Positions 9,301 through 19,450 of a DNA stretch of 24,467 nucleotides are shown here, in pieces. Below the pieces are notes generated by a model that made no database searches, was not told where the DNA came from, and saw only the letters and a program-made list of their open reading frames with translations. The stretch covers positions 104,540 to 129,006 of the forward strand of contig BFEA01000126.1 in the NCBI GenBank assembly GCA_003427395.1, given 5' to 3'. The position numbers and the translations under genes are program-made. The first letter of the stretch is position 1; every line of letters starts with the position of its first letter. The DNA comes from Chara braunii (Eukaryota; Streptophyta; Charophyceae; Charales; Characeae).

Positions 9301-9915
9301 GCTCCTGATACCTGGATTGTTTCTTCGGGTACTAGGTAGTTGATAGGCTTGTCATAGGACACTCAGCTGTTACTTGGGTGTCTTTATTTTTTGTTTGTTT
9401 TGATGTTTTTGTAATTGTTTGAAAAAATTATTTCCTGGAACGCACTGGGGGTTTGTAATGACTGAACGAGGTAGTGGTCCGACAGATGGCTATCGGAGGT
9501 GGGGCTATCTTGGCCTGGTTCTTTTCGTTTCTTTTCTGTCTGAATATGGGTGTGCTCAGGGACTATGTGCACGTATCTCTTCTGCAATTGTAGTCAGGAC
9601 CAGCGGAGGAGTTTTCGACATTACCCTGTCTTCTTTTCTTCGGCTTTTGAACCGGTATTTTCGTCTGAATCTTTATCTAGTTTTGGATTACTTCCACGTA
9701 CCAATATTAGGATAGGAAGGGCCTGGAAACCTCGAGTCTTTTGGGCTGCGAGGTCCCATTCTGTACTTAGGCCTTTTGTTTGGTTCTATCAATGTTCTTC
9801 TGTTGGTTCTGGAGTCTGTCCGCTGTTTGTGGTGACTAATTCTTTTGGTGGCCTCTTGGTAGTACTTAAGTTGTTCCCGTCTATTCGTTCGGTCCCTATT
9901 CTTTGCGACTATTCA
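9301..9915 (+). other. 3' non-coding part of the retroelement
   Basis: T- and G-rich sequence between the reverse transcriptase stop and the hammerhead ribozyme. The open frames have no recognisable domain. By position it is the element's 3' untranslated or terminal-repeat region. Confidence 0.4.
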
Positions 9916-9965
9916 GACCCCTGACGAGTTCCGGTTGGCGGCCGGACGAAACGCAGCGTCGGGTC
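9916..9965 (+). ncRNA. Hammerhead ribozyme, type I with minimal stem III
   Basis: All core elements are present in order. Stem I is GACCC (9916-9920) with GGGTC (9961-9965). The CTGANGA box is CTGACGA (9921-9927). Stem II is GT-CCGG with CCGGAC (9928-9947, one bulged T). GAAA is at 9948-9951. A 3-bp stem III is ACG/CGT with loop CAG (9951-9959). The predicted cleavage site follows C9960. Very short stem III is a known feature of hammerheads in Penelope-like elements, and such minimal forms are thought to act best as dimers. It lies on the same strand as, and downstream of, the reverse transcriptase. It would self-cleave the element RNA; activity is untested. Confidence 0.85.
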
Positions 9966-10067
9966 GCTGCGCCATGCTACGTAATGATTACTTTTCGATG
10001 ACTGTGGCGGTGCTTAATTATCTATTCTTCGGCCAAATTGGTCGCGTTTCGGGACTTCGGACTATGT

Positions 10068-10150
10068 TTCTTCTTCTTTTCTTCCTCTTCCTTGTCCTTT
10101 TCTTTTCCTCCTTCTCTTCTTTTTCTTCTTTCTCTATGCTCTGTCTTGTC
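10068..10150 (+). repeat. CT-rich tract after the hammerhead
   Basis: Almost pure pyrimidine run about 100 bases after the ribozyme. A similar tract (about 16090-16140) follows the second hammerhead at a comparable distance, so it seems part of the element. The minus-strand frame through it yields K/E/R-rich low-complexity residues and is not taken as a gene. Confidence 0.6.
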
Positions 10151-11189
10151 TTTTGACTTTGTCTTTTTGCTATGCCTACTTGACGCATTTTTTGTTGTTG
10201 TTGTGGACTTGTCCTAACCAACCCTTCGAACAGCACATCCTTGTTTTGCTTTTCGATCGCGCCGCGCCCTTCTCCGTCATGGTCATCTCCTTCCTTCGCG
10301 TGCACCTGGCGCGCTCTAATGGCCAGGTTCGTTCTTTTCGCTAGGCTTGCTCCCGCCCACTTGCTCCGCTGCCTTCTCAACATCGGCCCGCCGGCCCGTT
10401 TCGTCGCCTCGTCCCGTTCAGGCCCATTATCGCCTTTGTCATAACGCTTGGTCACATACTCAAGCCGCATGCCCTTTCACTAACTCCGGGTCGCTTCTGC
10501 GAAAGACTGCAGGGGATTAGTCTTTTGCCCCTACATCAGCCAATAACCACTGTGCAACAGTACCGCTGCGGGTTTCCATGAGGAGTCCCCTTTCTACAGC
10601 CTGGCAGACACACTCACGCATCCTCCTAGCACTGAACAAGGCTAGGGGCGCGGACCTATTGCGGGCCCTGTAACGTGGGACCTGGTGGTTGCCAGTATTC
10701 AACTGGAAAATTTTGGGGGCCGGGGTGGAGAAATGGTTCCCCGTGGTCCGCAGCTTCCCATGACGCCGTTGTGGTCTCCCGACAGCACCCTGGACCGCTG
10801 TCGAGCCAATACGCCTGGGCACGGTCCGCCATTTTTCGAGCCCCAACGAGCGTACTCACACCCAAGCCTCCCACGGCAAACGGCAGGTGACAGACCGTGC
10901 GCTCCTTGACGATCCTTTCCACCCTAAGACTGCGGCCCCACAGGTCTACTAAGGCTGTTTCTCCGTTTCCCTTCTACTTTAGACCACCGACATTCTCCAA
11001 GTGGGAAGTGAGGGAAACCACGACCACGGACCCCACCAATCTCCATGCATTGCCCTCTGATCCGCCCTTTAAGTCAAACGAAAGAGGGGGATTCCACCAG
11101 CACCTCCTTTCATACAGGAATCCACCGGTCAACCAAAAGAGGCACCCGCTTGTGGCGGCCTCGAACCTCAATGCCACGTTAGAATGCCG
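10151..11189. other. GC-richer stretch, no gene seen
   Basis: Several overlapping open frames exist on both strands, none with a protein-like pattern or motif I can defend. A stem AGGGG/CCCCT occurs near 10511-10532. The left part may still belong to the retroelement. Confidence 0.35.
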
Positions 11190-11340
11190 CCGACGGCAAA
11201 CCTAAAGGGGATAACCCCGTCGGGCCCCTTGCGCCCCTCCAATGCTCCCGTGTCAACGCCGCTCAATCTCGTTCCCTGAACCCCTCAGATGAAAGTCTGA
11301 TGTCGTAACCAATAATGCTAGGCCCAATTCTGGGTCTAGC
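11190..11340. other. Nested and adjacent strong hairpins
   Basis: CCGACGG (11190-11196) pairs with CCGTCGG (11217-11223) and encloses GGGG-ataa-CCCC. TCAGA-tgaaag-TCTGA is at 11285-11300. A 10-bp stem, GCTAGGCCCA-attc-TGGGTCTAGC, with one G-T pair, is at 11317-11340. Same style of structure as the chains at 2.0-6.9 kb. Confidence 0.55.
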
Positions 11341-11750
11341 CCCAGCGGACGCCTAAATAAACGGATATTGCGCGACACGCCAAGCTACCGAAACGCCTTC
11401 AGAAGTCACATTGTTGTCGATGCCGTCCTCCGTACGTACTCACAGGCCACAGGCAAGCACATTAATCAGCGAGACATAATCTTTTTAATCCCTGTTTAAT
11501 CAGAAGAGAAATTTCGGTCGACGATCACGCCGACTCTTCAGTCATCAACAATTAAGAAGATCACGCACGCCTCAAAATCTGCGCGCCCACACACTCTCTA
11601 TTCTAGTCAACCATCCAGCCGCCGTAAATCACAGACGCAGCCGCGCCTCGCGCGGAATACTTAAATTCTAAACCAAGCCTATTTTCCGTCGCATGCAAAC
11701 CAGGGCGGATACCCTTGTACGCCGACAACATGCAGAAAGAAAAAAAACAG

Positions 11751-11937
11751 AGAGTTGCTAAAAGGTCATGAATGTTACGAGTGCAAACGTTTCCTCGACG
11801 CGTTGGGTATGCATGAAACATACCGACATGATATTGTTCAAGAATGTTCACGACACGTGGAGAACCAACGCAGACCGTCAACACCACCTAGTTTCGGGAA
11901 TATAGGCTTCCCTGATTCAGAACAATCGGGTGAATAA
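11751..11937 (+). CDS. C-terminal exon of a COM1/Sae2/CtIP-like DNA-end resection protein
   Basis: Proteins of this family act with the MRE11-RAD50-NBS1 complex in the nucleus to start resection of DNA breaks in meiosis and repair. The exon reads ELLKGHECYECKRF, then QECSRH, then RPSTPPSFGNIGFPDSE, and stops at TAA 11935-11937. This matches the family's C-terminal order: LKG-x2-C-x2-C, then SRHR, then P-x-TP-x2-FW-x-[IM]-x-F. CAG at 11748-11750, after an A-rich run, is a plausible splice acceptor. Two normally conserved positions differ: the Trp after Phe is Gly (GGG, 11896-11898), and Arg after SRH is Val. No upstream exon is identified in the window. It may be the last exon of a gene with very long introns, or a captured, decaying fragment. 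The family call rests on motif memory. Confidence 0.65.
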
Positions 11938-11966
11938 GACAGTATGTATAGTTGAATATATATCAA

Positions 11967-11984
11967 GAGAGAGAGAGAGAGAGA
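11967..11984. repeat. (GA)n microsatellite
   Basis: Short pure GA dinucleotide run, 30 bases after the COM1-like stop codon. Confidence 0.9.
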
Positions 11985-12088
11985 GATGATTGTGTGATCC
12001 ATATCATTGTGTCACGTGGTGTAATGTATTCGCGCAGCCACCGTACAATATCAACAAATTGTCGGGCATCCCGTAGTAGTGTACGGAA

Positions 12089-12217
12089 ATGTCGAACGAG
12101 AAACACTTGAACGATGCAAGACGAGTTATACAAGATGTTGTCAAGAATCTCGAAATAGTTAGCAAACGGTTGCATGCAGCTACGAAACTCGTCCACAGCA
12201 CAGCAAGCAATGCGTGA
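12089..12217 (+). CDS. Small helical open frame, unknown
   Basis: ATG at 12089 opens 42 residues of natural, amphipathic-helix composition (for example HLNDARRVIQDVVKNLEIV) ending at TGA 12215-12217. The next frame continues as AMREEIGLPEQHL to a TAG near 12249, so one indel may have broken a slightly longer sequence. It lies about 150 bases after the COM1-like stop. Its style resembles the helical fragment near 1341, but I see no alignable homology. It could be a stray exon, a transposon scrap or chance. Confidence 0.25.
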   Translation: MSNEKHLNDARRVIQDVVKNLEIVSKRLHAATKLVHSTASNA

Positions 12218-12249
12218 AGAGATTGGGCTACCTGAACAACATCTGTAGG

Positions 12250-12520
12250 ATAGGAAAAATGCACTTCAGCATTACAAAGCCTAAGCGTCGAATGTGATTT
12301 GGCCTTATATCGACAGTCCATATATGAAAAAACCTTTTTCAGGCATGCGTTGTATTGACCTTCGTACGTCATACGGGGTTCTTTCGTACGGCCGTACGAC
12401 CGGTACAAAGTGACGAAATCCCCACAAAAAAAAACGCAAATATATATGGGGACGTAGAGTTTTTCGTGCTATAGACCTCCATCGAAACGCGAAAAAAAAA
12501 AGCAAAATAAATAAATAAAA
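12250..12520. other. No gene; GTACG palindromes
   Basis: Contains palindromic GTACGGCCGTAC (about 12387-12398) and the TATATATGGGGACGTAGAG sequence near 12447 that resembles the left edge of the window. Otherwise featureless. Confidence 0.4.
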
Positions 12521-12606
<86 letters not shown>

Positions 12607-12626
12607 TATGATTGATTGATTGATTG

Positions 12627-12671
<45 letters not shown>

Positions 12672-12672
12672 G
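12521..12672. repeat. (TTGA)n microsatellite
   Basis: Nearly pure TTGA repeat with occasional slips, running directly into the assembly gap. The gap is therefore probably caused by this array. Confidence 0.95.
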
Positions 12673-13525
12673 NNNNNNNNNNNNNNNNNNNNNNNNNNNN
12701 NNNNNNNNNNNNNNNNNNNNNNNNNNNNNNNNNNNNNNNNNNNNNNNNNNNNNNNNNNNNNNNNNNNNNNNNNNNNNNNNNNNNNNNNNNNNNNNNNNNN
12801 NNNNNNNNNNNNNNNNNNNNNNNNNNNNNNNNNNNNNNNNNNNNNNNNNNNNNNNNNNNNNNNNNNNNNNNNNNNNNNNNNNNNNNNNNNNNNNNNNNNN
12901 NNNNNNNNNNNNNNNNNNNNNNNNNNNNNNNNNNNNNNNNNNNNNNNNNNNNNNNNNNNNNNNNNNNNNNNNNNNNNNNNNNNNNNNNNNNNNNNNNNNN
13001 NNNNNNNNNNNNNNNNNNNNNNNNNNNNNNNNNNNNNNNNNNNNNNNNNNNNNNNNNNNNNNNNNNNNNNNNNNNNNNNNNNNNNNNNNNNNNNNNNNNN
13101 NNNNNNNNNNNNNNNNNNNNNNNNNNNNNNNNNNNNNNNNNNNNNNNNNNNNNNNNNNNNNNNNNNNNNNNNNNNNNNNNNNNNNNNNNNNNNNNNNNNN
13201 NNNNNNNNNNNNNNNNNNNNNNNNNNNNNNNNNNNNNNNNNNNNNNNNNNNNNNNNNNNNNNNNNNNNNNNNNNNNNNNNNNNNNNNNNNNNNNNNNNNN
13301 NNNNNNNNNNNNNNNNNNNNNNNNNNNNNNNNNNNNNNNNNNNNNNNNNNNNNNNNNNNNNNNNNNNNNNNNNNNNNNNNNNNNNNNNNNNNNNNNNNNN
13401 NNNNNNNNNNNNNNNNNNNNNNNNNNNNNNNNNNNNNNNNNNNNNNNNNNNNNNNNNNNNNNNNNNNNNNNNNNNNNNNNNNNNNNNNNNNNNNNNNNNN
13501 NNNNNNNNNNNNNNNNNNNNNNNNN
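12673..13525. other. Assembly gap (853 N)
   Basis: Run of N. Open frames spanning it are artefacts. Confidence 1.
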
Positions 13526-13798
13526 CCCCCATCAGAAATCGTGCATCCGTTTTTCGACAATTTTTTTTTCCTTTCTTTTTTACTTTTCGACACATATTTT
13601 CCATGCAAGACAAGGAGATGAGATATTTGAAATCGTGCATCCGCTTCTCAACGCAATACTCGAGAGGCCATCGTGGAACTCTGCTTAATGGTGCCATGTG
13701 GAGTGTACTGATGTGTCCACCGTACGTCGCCTGTGATGTTACAAGTTTTTGTGGTCGACTAGTTTCATTGCTTGCATGAAGAAGGTTAAGCATGATAA

Positions 13799-13842
<44 letters not shown>

Positions 13843-14030
13843 GTAAGTAACAATGAGTCAGTTGTAACTCATCTCTATTGGATTGTGTACGTTTTTGGTG
13901 TGCGTTGTTTGGGGTACTATTCTCAGGTAGATGTTGAATGTACTGTTTAATTGTATAGATTTACGTAAAAAAAAAAAAAACAGATAATAAATTTCTCTTC
14001 CCTCGAATCAACAAGTTTTTCATAAAAAAA
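13526..14030. other. No gene; short duplication, (TA)n and A-runs
   Basis: AAATCGTGCATCCG occurs twice (about 13536 and 13630). A possible short coding remnant in this stretch (EIFEIVHPLLNAILERPS, ending near 13688) cannot be assigned. (TA)n lies at about 13801-13839, and A-runs near 13967-13980 and 14023-14033 precede the reverse transcriptase remnant. Confidence 0.4.
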
Positions 14031-14462
14031 AAATTATCAATCTACAAGGGTTTTCTCGCATCATACGATGATAACCTTACCCTTCTTCGTACGGGCGACG
14101 AAAGTGGTTGTTGGGAATTTTTGGGTTCTACGGTTATAACTTCCTGCGCCCCTCCATCTGCAAGATGCATCGCCACCATGAAGAATCAGATATGTTTGGA
14201 CGGCACACCCCCCCCTCTGATTTTGACCACACAAGATTTCACTTCATATGGACCAATTCAACAAAAACGAGGGGTTATTTTGTGCCACTTGAAGAGGTTG
14301 CTGACCCACTCCTCAGACAACAGAGGCGTGGGTCTCTGTCTGCTTGCATTACGACGGGAGCTTAGACTCAAACACTTTCCTCGCAGCATGTTTCCTAGAT
14401 GCCTCAATTGGTTTTCCTTAAATCACTGAAGAATTTGGGATGCATGGGTTGATATTTTCTCC
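14031..14462 (+). pseudogene. Fragment of a second Penelope-like reverse transcriptase
   Basis: Homologous to the C-terminal part of the 8062-9300 reverse transcriptase. SYDDNLTLL aligns with CYDLNLVLE, GDESGCWEFLGSTV with SDSDCWDFLGCVV, and RIWDAWVDIF with GIWDDWVTYL. Motifs A, B and C are absent: the fragment begins just after an A-run downstream of the assembly gap. An in-frame TGA at 14427-14429 separates the last conserved block from the rest. It is therefore 5'-truncated and carries a stop. Low residue identity between the copies indicates two distinct element lineages, not a recent duplication. A hammerhead lies 1.5 kb downstream. Confidence 0.75.
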
Positions 14463-15962
14463 ACCTTTGATGAATTTTTTCCCCCGTCAATATGCCTATT
14501 TGAATTTTCAGAGGTTTGGGAACATGACACAAGCCATATAACCACCTTTGGACCTTGAGGCAAGGTGCGGGCGGTGTCTCCCCTATAACCCTTATTGGAC
14601 CCACAACGCAAGGGTGGCTACCTCCCATCATCTATATTCCCGCTCTCTGGACCTTGACTCCTCAGTTCAACAGCTCCCCCCTTTACTCCCTGGCACCACT
14701 AAGCGTTCATTCCTGATGCTTCACCTCTGTACCCCGTCTGATCTAAAGCTTATGACGATTGCTGCATTCAAGTATTTAGTCCCCGAGGGAGTCTCTCAGG
14801 ACCTCTTTTCATCACTACGCGTCATCCATACTCTGCGCCAAGGTTCCCGATGTGCGTTTTTCGGAATTAGTATATGCGCCCTATGCACCAGGGCACAAAG
14901 CACTCTTCTAGGTAATTTCCCGCCAAATTCCATCACCGCCTCTCTTCTCCACCCCTCTCCTCCCCGCTCTCCCCTCTCCTTACCGGTCTCTCTTTTCTCT
15001 CCCTCCTTCTCTCTTTCTCCGTTCCTTTCTCCTTCTCCTTCTCTCGCCCTCTCTCGCTCTCCTGTCGTCTGACCCTTTCTATCTTCGGGGTTTCGTTTTT
15101 CTCCACTCGACCAGTCCCTAACCGCCAATTTCGGTGTTCTGTTCGTTGTTCATTGTGGTTGTTGTACCTCTGAGCGAACTACGAGTATCAGCCGTACCCC
15201 TGAGTGCTTGCTTCAAGATTTCTTTTGTCCTACAGCTTTTGAAGCACCATCTAAGTTTGCTCTGTGACATTCCTCCGACGGCTCTGTGGGATTTTCTTGT
15301 GACCTCAGGCCGGATCAGTGTTCTTGCTCGAAGCATCAGTGGGTAGCAGCATTGGCGCCATCACTACCTCTTGCAACTTGTTCTCAGACAGTGATACATC
15401 TGCGACTACAGAACACCACCCACGACGTTTTCACTTAGCTTCCTTGGCGACGTTGATGGTTCTGTTTGATCCTGATTCTGACACATGCTCTAACTTTTCG
15501 AATTTGTTTTGATTCTGGAAATTGGCCCGAACATTCGGTCCGCGAAAGTTTCTTTTGGCCTACCCTTCTGTGTCTGTTAAGAGTTTCACACCGGTGGCTC
15601 CGACGCTTTATATCTCTCTGTCAAACGGTTAATAGGACTCTTGATAGGTTTGTCAGGTGGTTCCCTCCCACTCCTCCGACGGGTCGACTTGTAGGCTTTC
15701 TATGATTAGTCCTGCACTTTGCAGTTTCAAGGTCTCCTTCGAGTCCGCTCCTCTGTCCGTCTCTCCATGTATAACTCTCAAGATGACCGTCGAATCATAC
15801 CGTGACCTCCGGTCTTGCCATTCTTTCCCAGACTTCTACTCCTCCTGGCCCTTTGAGCTAAGTGAACTTCCTCTGTGTGACGACTACGGATGATAGGGAA
15901 ATTCTACATGATGGAGCACTATATATTGAGCACTCCGATCGACTTTGACACGCGCTCCTTTC
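14463..15962 (+). other. Non-coding remainder of the second retroelement (inferred)
   Basis: No defensible gene. A stem CACCTT/AAGGTG lies near 14541-14567 and a CT-rich tract at about 14935-15075. From 15080 on the sequence is T/C-rich like 9301-9915. By position between a reverse transcriptase remnant and a hammerhead, it is probably element 3' sequence, longer than in copy 1 (1.5 kb against 0.6 kb), so it may hold an extra insertion. Confidence 0.35.
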
Positions 15963-16012
15963 GTCCCCTGACGATTCCGTTTCTGGCGAACGGATGAAAC
16001 GATCGTAGGGAC
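15963..16012 (+). ncRNA. Hammerhead ribozyme, second copy
   Basis: Stem I is GTCCC (15963-15967) with GGGAC (16008-16012). CTGACGA is at 15968-15974. Stem II is TCCGTT (15976-15981) with AACGGA (15989-15994) around TCTGGCG. GAAA is at 15996-15999. A 3-bp stem III, ACG/CGT, has a 2-nt loop (15999-16006). The predicted cleavage site follows A16007. Compared with copy 1, stem I differs by an A-T to T-A double change that keeps pairing, and stem II also has different bases that still pair. The first stem II position is a T-T mismatch (15975/15995), where G-C is usual, so activity may be reduced. Confidence 0.8.
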
Positions 16013-16084
16013 TTCGCCAACATGGCACTACTTGTTCTACGCTGATTTTATACAAGTGTCTGTTTTGCGCGTATCTTATGGCTA

Positions 16085-16145
16085 CCCTTTTGTGTACCTT
16101 TTCCTTCTCCTGCTCCTTCTCCCTATCATCTATCTTCATCATCAT
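16085..16145 (+). repeat. CT-rich tract after the second hammerhead
   Basis: TTCCTTCTCC-type pyrimidine run in the same relative place as the tract at 10068-10150, supporting a shared element architecture. Confidence 0.5.
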
Positions 16146-16228
16146 GGTTGTTTTTTACATCGCTTTTAACTTCTAATCTATGCTATCAACTTTTGGTGTT
16201 TAACGCACTACTGCGTTTACCATATTAT

Positions 16229-16972
16229 TAACCGGCGTTTGGAACAGGCCGAACGTCAGAATAGGCCAAACGCCGGAACGTACAGGACCCCTTGGAGATG
16301 CGTTCAGGTGTTCAGGCCGAACGAGGACCCTAAAAAAAAAAAAAAAAAAAAAAACTCTACAGAATCAGAAGCAAAGATATGTTATGTACACAAATAAAAC
16401 AAACAACATTTGCCTGAGCATTATATCCAAATTCTTTATGAAATTTAAAAACAAAAATTAAAAATAAAAAGTAAAATTATCAATCATAAAAAATAAAAAA
16501 TAAACGATAATTAAAATTAGTGAGTGAGCAAGAACGTTTTCGACATCGCCAACTATGGCGATTTTTTTTTTTTGTTTTTGACACAGCCACAAACACTGAA
16601 AATTGACAAACGTATACTTCACATAATGCAAAACTCACTACAAAAATTTCAAAATAAAATAAAATTATTGAGACCCCAAAGTGAAGTGAAAACAAAACGT
16701 AAACACTGAAAAAATTAAAATAGCCACATTTTTCAACCACCATCTTTAGCGATTTGTACTTCATTTTTGGCTTAGCAAAATGACTTCAAAATTTATAGGC
16801 ATGTATCTCACATCATAGAGAATATACAAAAATACTTTCACAAAAAAAACTTCTTTCTAGGCCCCGAAATATTTTTTGGCAGCAACGGCTTCGCGTTCGG
16901 ACCCCGAACGGGAACACGAACGCCCATACGTACTGGAGTCGGCCTCAGGACATACGTACGTACGGTTTGGTG

Positions 16973-16977
<5 letters not shown>
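16229..16977 (+). mobile_element. (TA)n-associated non-autonomous element, copy 1
   Basis: About 750 bp, plus orientation. The right end is GGTGACCCT (16969-16977), entering a (TA)n tract. The left end is degenerate but aligns with the left end of the copy at 18575 (CCGGCGTTT, then GGCCGAACG). Layout: left palindromic GAACG-rich arm, A-run, AT-rich body with two related monomers (near 16541 and 16735), and right GAACG/GTACG palindromic arm. No coding capacity. Confidence 0.7.
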
Positions 16978-17009
<32 letters not shown>

Positions 17010-17103
17010 GGTGAAACTCTGACGAAACAGTTTGCCACAACCCCTCGTTTGTTGTCCTCTTCTCTCTCTCTGCCTACGGTTTACCGGGCAGTTCTGTTTG
17101 TGA

Positions 17104-17154
<51 letters not shown>
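16978..17154. repeat. (TA)n blocks around a 100-bp unit
   Basis: Two (TA)n runs (about 16977-17006 and 17106-17154) flank a unit whose right part, ending GGGCAGTTCTGTTTGTGACGA, is repeated in inverted orientation at about 19460-19530. This is a second small repeat that also abuts TA runs. Confidence 0.7.
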
Positions 17155-17157
<3 letters not shown>

Positions 17158-17904
17158 GGTCACCAGCCCATACGTACGGAGGTCCCCGAGCAGACCTCTG
17201 TACGTACGAGCGTTCAGGGTCCCGTACGGGGTCCGAACCCGACGGCATTCGGCCCCCGCCAAAAAACATTTTGGGGTCTAAAAACAATAGTTTTTTTATA
17301 AATTTGTTTTTCTGAGTTTTCTATGAGGTGAGATACATGCCTGTAAAGTTTCAAGTCATTTTGCTAAGCTATATAAGAATTAAAAATTGCCAAAGATGGT
17401 GGTGTCAAAACATGCTCGCCCACTTTTTACTTTTTGTTTTCACTTTAGTTCGGGGTCTAAACAATTTTATGATTTTTTAAACTTATTTAGTGGTTTTTGT
17501 ATTATGTGAAATACACACCTGTAAATTTTCAAGGACTTTAGTTGTGCCAAATAATAATGAAAAATTGCCAAAGATGGCCGTGTCAAAAACATGCTCGTGC
17601 ACTCACTAAATTTAATTCTCTTTTTATTTTTATTTATTTTAATTATTAGTATTTATTTTCCGTATTTTATTTTTATTTCAAATTTGGTAATGAATTCGGG
17701 TATAATGCTCGGGCAAATCTTGTTTAATTAATTTTTCTCCATAACATATCTTTTTTTCACATTTGTTTGATGAACTTTTTTTTTTTTTTTTTTTTTTTTT
17801 AGGACCGTGTTACGCCTGAACGGCCGAACGCATCCCCAAGGGGTCCCATACGTTCGGGCGTTCGGGTTCGGGCATTCGGCTTGTCCCGAACGCCGGTTAC
17901 CCTG
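17155..17904 (-). mobile_element. (TA)n-associated non-autonomous element, copy 2 (inverted)
   Basis: Complete copy of 750 bp with termini CAGGGTCACC (17155-17164) and GGTTACCCTG (17895-17904), 9 of 10 bases complementary, both bordered by TA repeats. The body is the reverse complement of the other copies: GCCAAAGATGG at about 17390 and 17566 is the complement of their CCATCTTTGGC motif. No protein is encoded. The structure fits a MITE inserting at TA. Confidence 0.8.
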
Positions 17905-17929
17905 TATACATATGGGAATGGTTACCCTG

Positions 17930-18488
17930 TATGTATTCGACACCGTCCCAAATTTGAAATAAAAATCAAATATGGAAAATAAATACTAATAATAAAAATA
18001 AATCAAAATAAAATGAGAATTAAATTTTAGTGAGTGCGCAAGCATGTTTTCGACACCGCCATCTTTGGCGATTTTTTATTTTTTTCGGCATAGCTGAATG
18101 TCCTGAAAATTTACATATGTGTACTTCACATAATACAAAACCCTCTAAAAAAGTTTCAAAAAATAATAAAAGTTTCTAGACCCCGAACTGAAGTGAAAAC
18201 AAAAAGTAAAACGTGAAAAAATAAGTGGGCGAGCCCGTTTTGACACCGCCATCTTTGACGATTTTAAGTTTTTATTTGGCCTAGCCAAATGTCTTGAGAA
18301 TTTACAGGCAGCTACCTCACATCATAGAGAACTCACAAAACAAAACTGAGATAAAACTAATTATTTTTAGACCTCAAAATCATTTTTGGCGGGGCCCGAA
18401 CGCCGCCGGGTTCAGACCCCGTACGGGACCTCGAACTCCTGTACGTACGAAGGTCTGCGCGGGGACCTCTGTACGGCTGGTGACCCTG
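17930..18488 (+). mobile_element. (TA)n-associated non-autonomous element, copy 3 (left-truncated)
   Basis: The body is intact with both monomers: CACCGCCATCTTTG at 18054 and 18244, a 190-base period. The right end GGTGACCCTG (18479-18488) enters (TA)n. The left palindromic arm is missing; the body starts right after an orphan terminus GGTTACCCTG (17920-17929). Confidence 0.75.
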
Positions 18489-18523
<35 letters not shown>

Positions 18524-18574
18524 GTATATATATATATGTATATATATATGTATATATATGTCTATGTATATAAA
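18489..18574. repeat. (TA)n/(TATG) microsatellite
   Basis: TA repeat with interspersed TG steps between copies 3 and 4 of the element. Confidence 0.9.
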
Positions 18575-18675
18575 CAGGGTTGCCGGCGTTTAGGATGGGC
18601 CGAACGCCTGAACCGGAACGCCCGAACGTCTGGGACCCCCTCTCGACACGTTCGAACGTTCGGCCGAACGCGGAA

Positions 18676-18773
<98 letters not shown>

Positions 18774-19416
18774 AAAAATTCTGAAAAAAACATATGTCAT
18801 GCAGAAGAATAAACTAAACAACATTTGCTCCAACATTACATCGAAATTCCTATCCAAATTTGAAATACAAATCAAATGTGAAAAATAAATAATATAATGA
18901 AAATAAAAAAAATAAAACGAGGATGAAATTATTGCGTGGGTGAGCAAGCTTTTGACACCGCCATATTTGGCGATTTTTGTTTTTTTTTTGGCTTTGTAAA
19001 ATGCCATGAAATTTTATACATATGTATCTTACATAATAGAGAACCTACAAATAAGAGTTTGAAAAAATAATAAGTTTTTTCGGGCCCCGAATAAAAGGGA
19101 AAACAAAAAGTGAAAAGAAAAAAAAAACAAATTAGTAAATGGGAAAGCAAGTTTTGACACCACCTTCTTTGCCGATTTTTCATTATTGTTTGGCTCCACA
19201 GAATGACTTCAAAATAAATGGACAGGTAGCTTACATAACAAACAACTCACAAAAAAACAATCAGAAAAAAAAAATAATTTTTAGGTACCAATATAGTTTT
19301 TTGCGGGGTCCGAACCCCTTCGAGTTCGGGCCCCGTACGGGGACCCGAACGCCCGAACGTTCGGGGGTCAGCTTAAGGGCTTCCGTACGTTCGGCCTGGC
19401 AGTTCTGTTTGTGACG

Positions 19417-19450
<34 letters not shown>

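Noticed and set aside
10018-10470. 150-codon minus-strand frame rich in K, E and R
   Set aside because: Much of it is the complement of a CT-rich tract; low complexity and no domain.
11515-11550. Minus-strand CTGAAGA followed by GAAA, resembling a third hammerhead
   Set aside because: Stem II needs a bulge, no plausible stem III or stem I exists, and about one such match is expected by chance in this window.
12469-13853. Long open frames on both strands
   Set aside because: They run through the 853-base N gap and (TTGA)n repeats; no real coding evidence.
14796-15128. Minus-strand frame rich in R, E and G
   Set aside because: Complement of a pyrimidine-rich tract; composition alone explains it.
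18590-18888. Frames encoding poly-K or poly-F
   Set aside because: Produced by the long A-run in the left arm of the fourth (TA)n-associated element.
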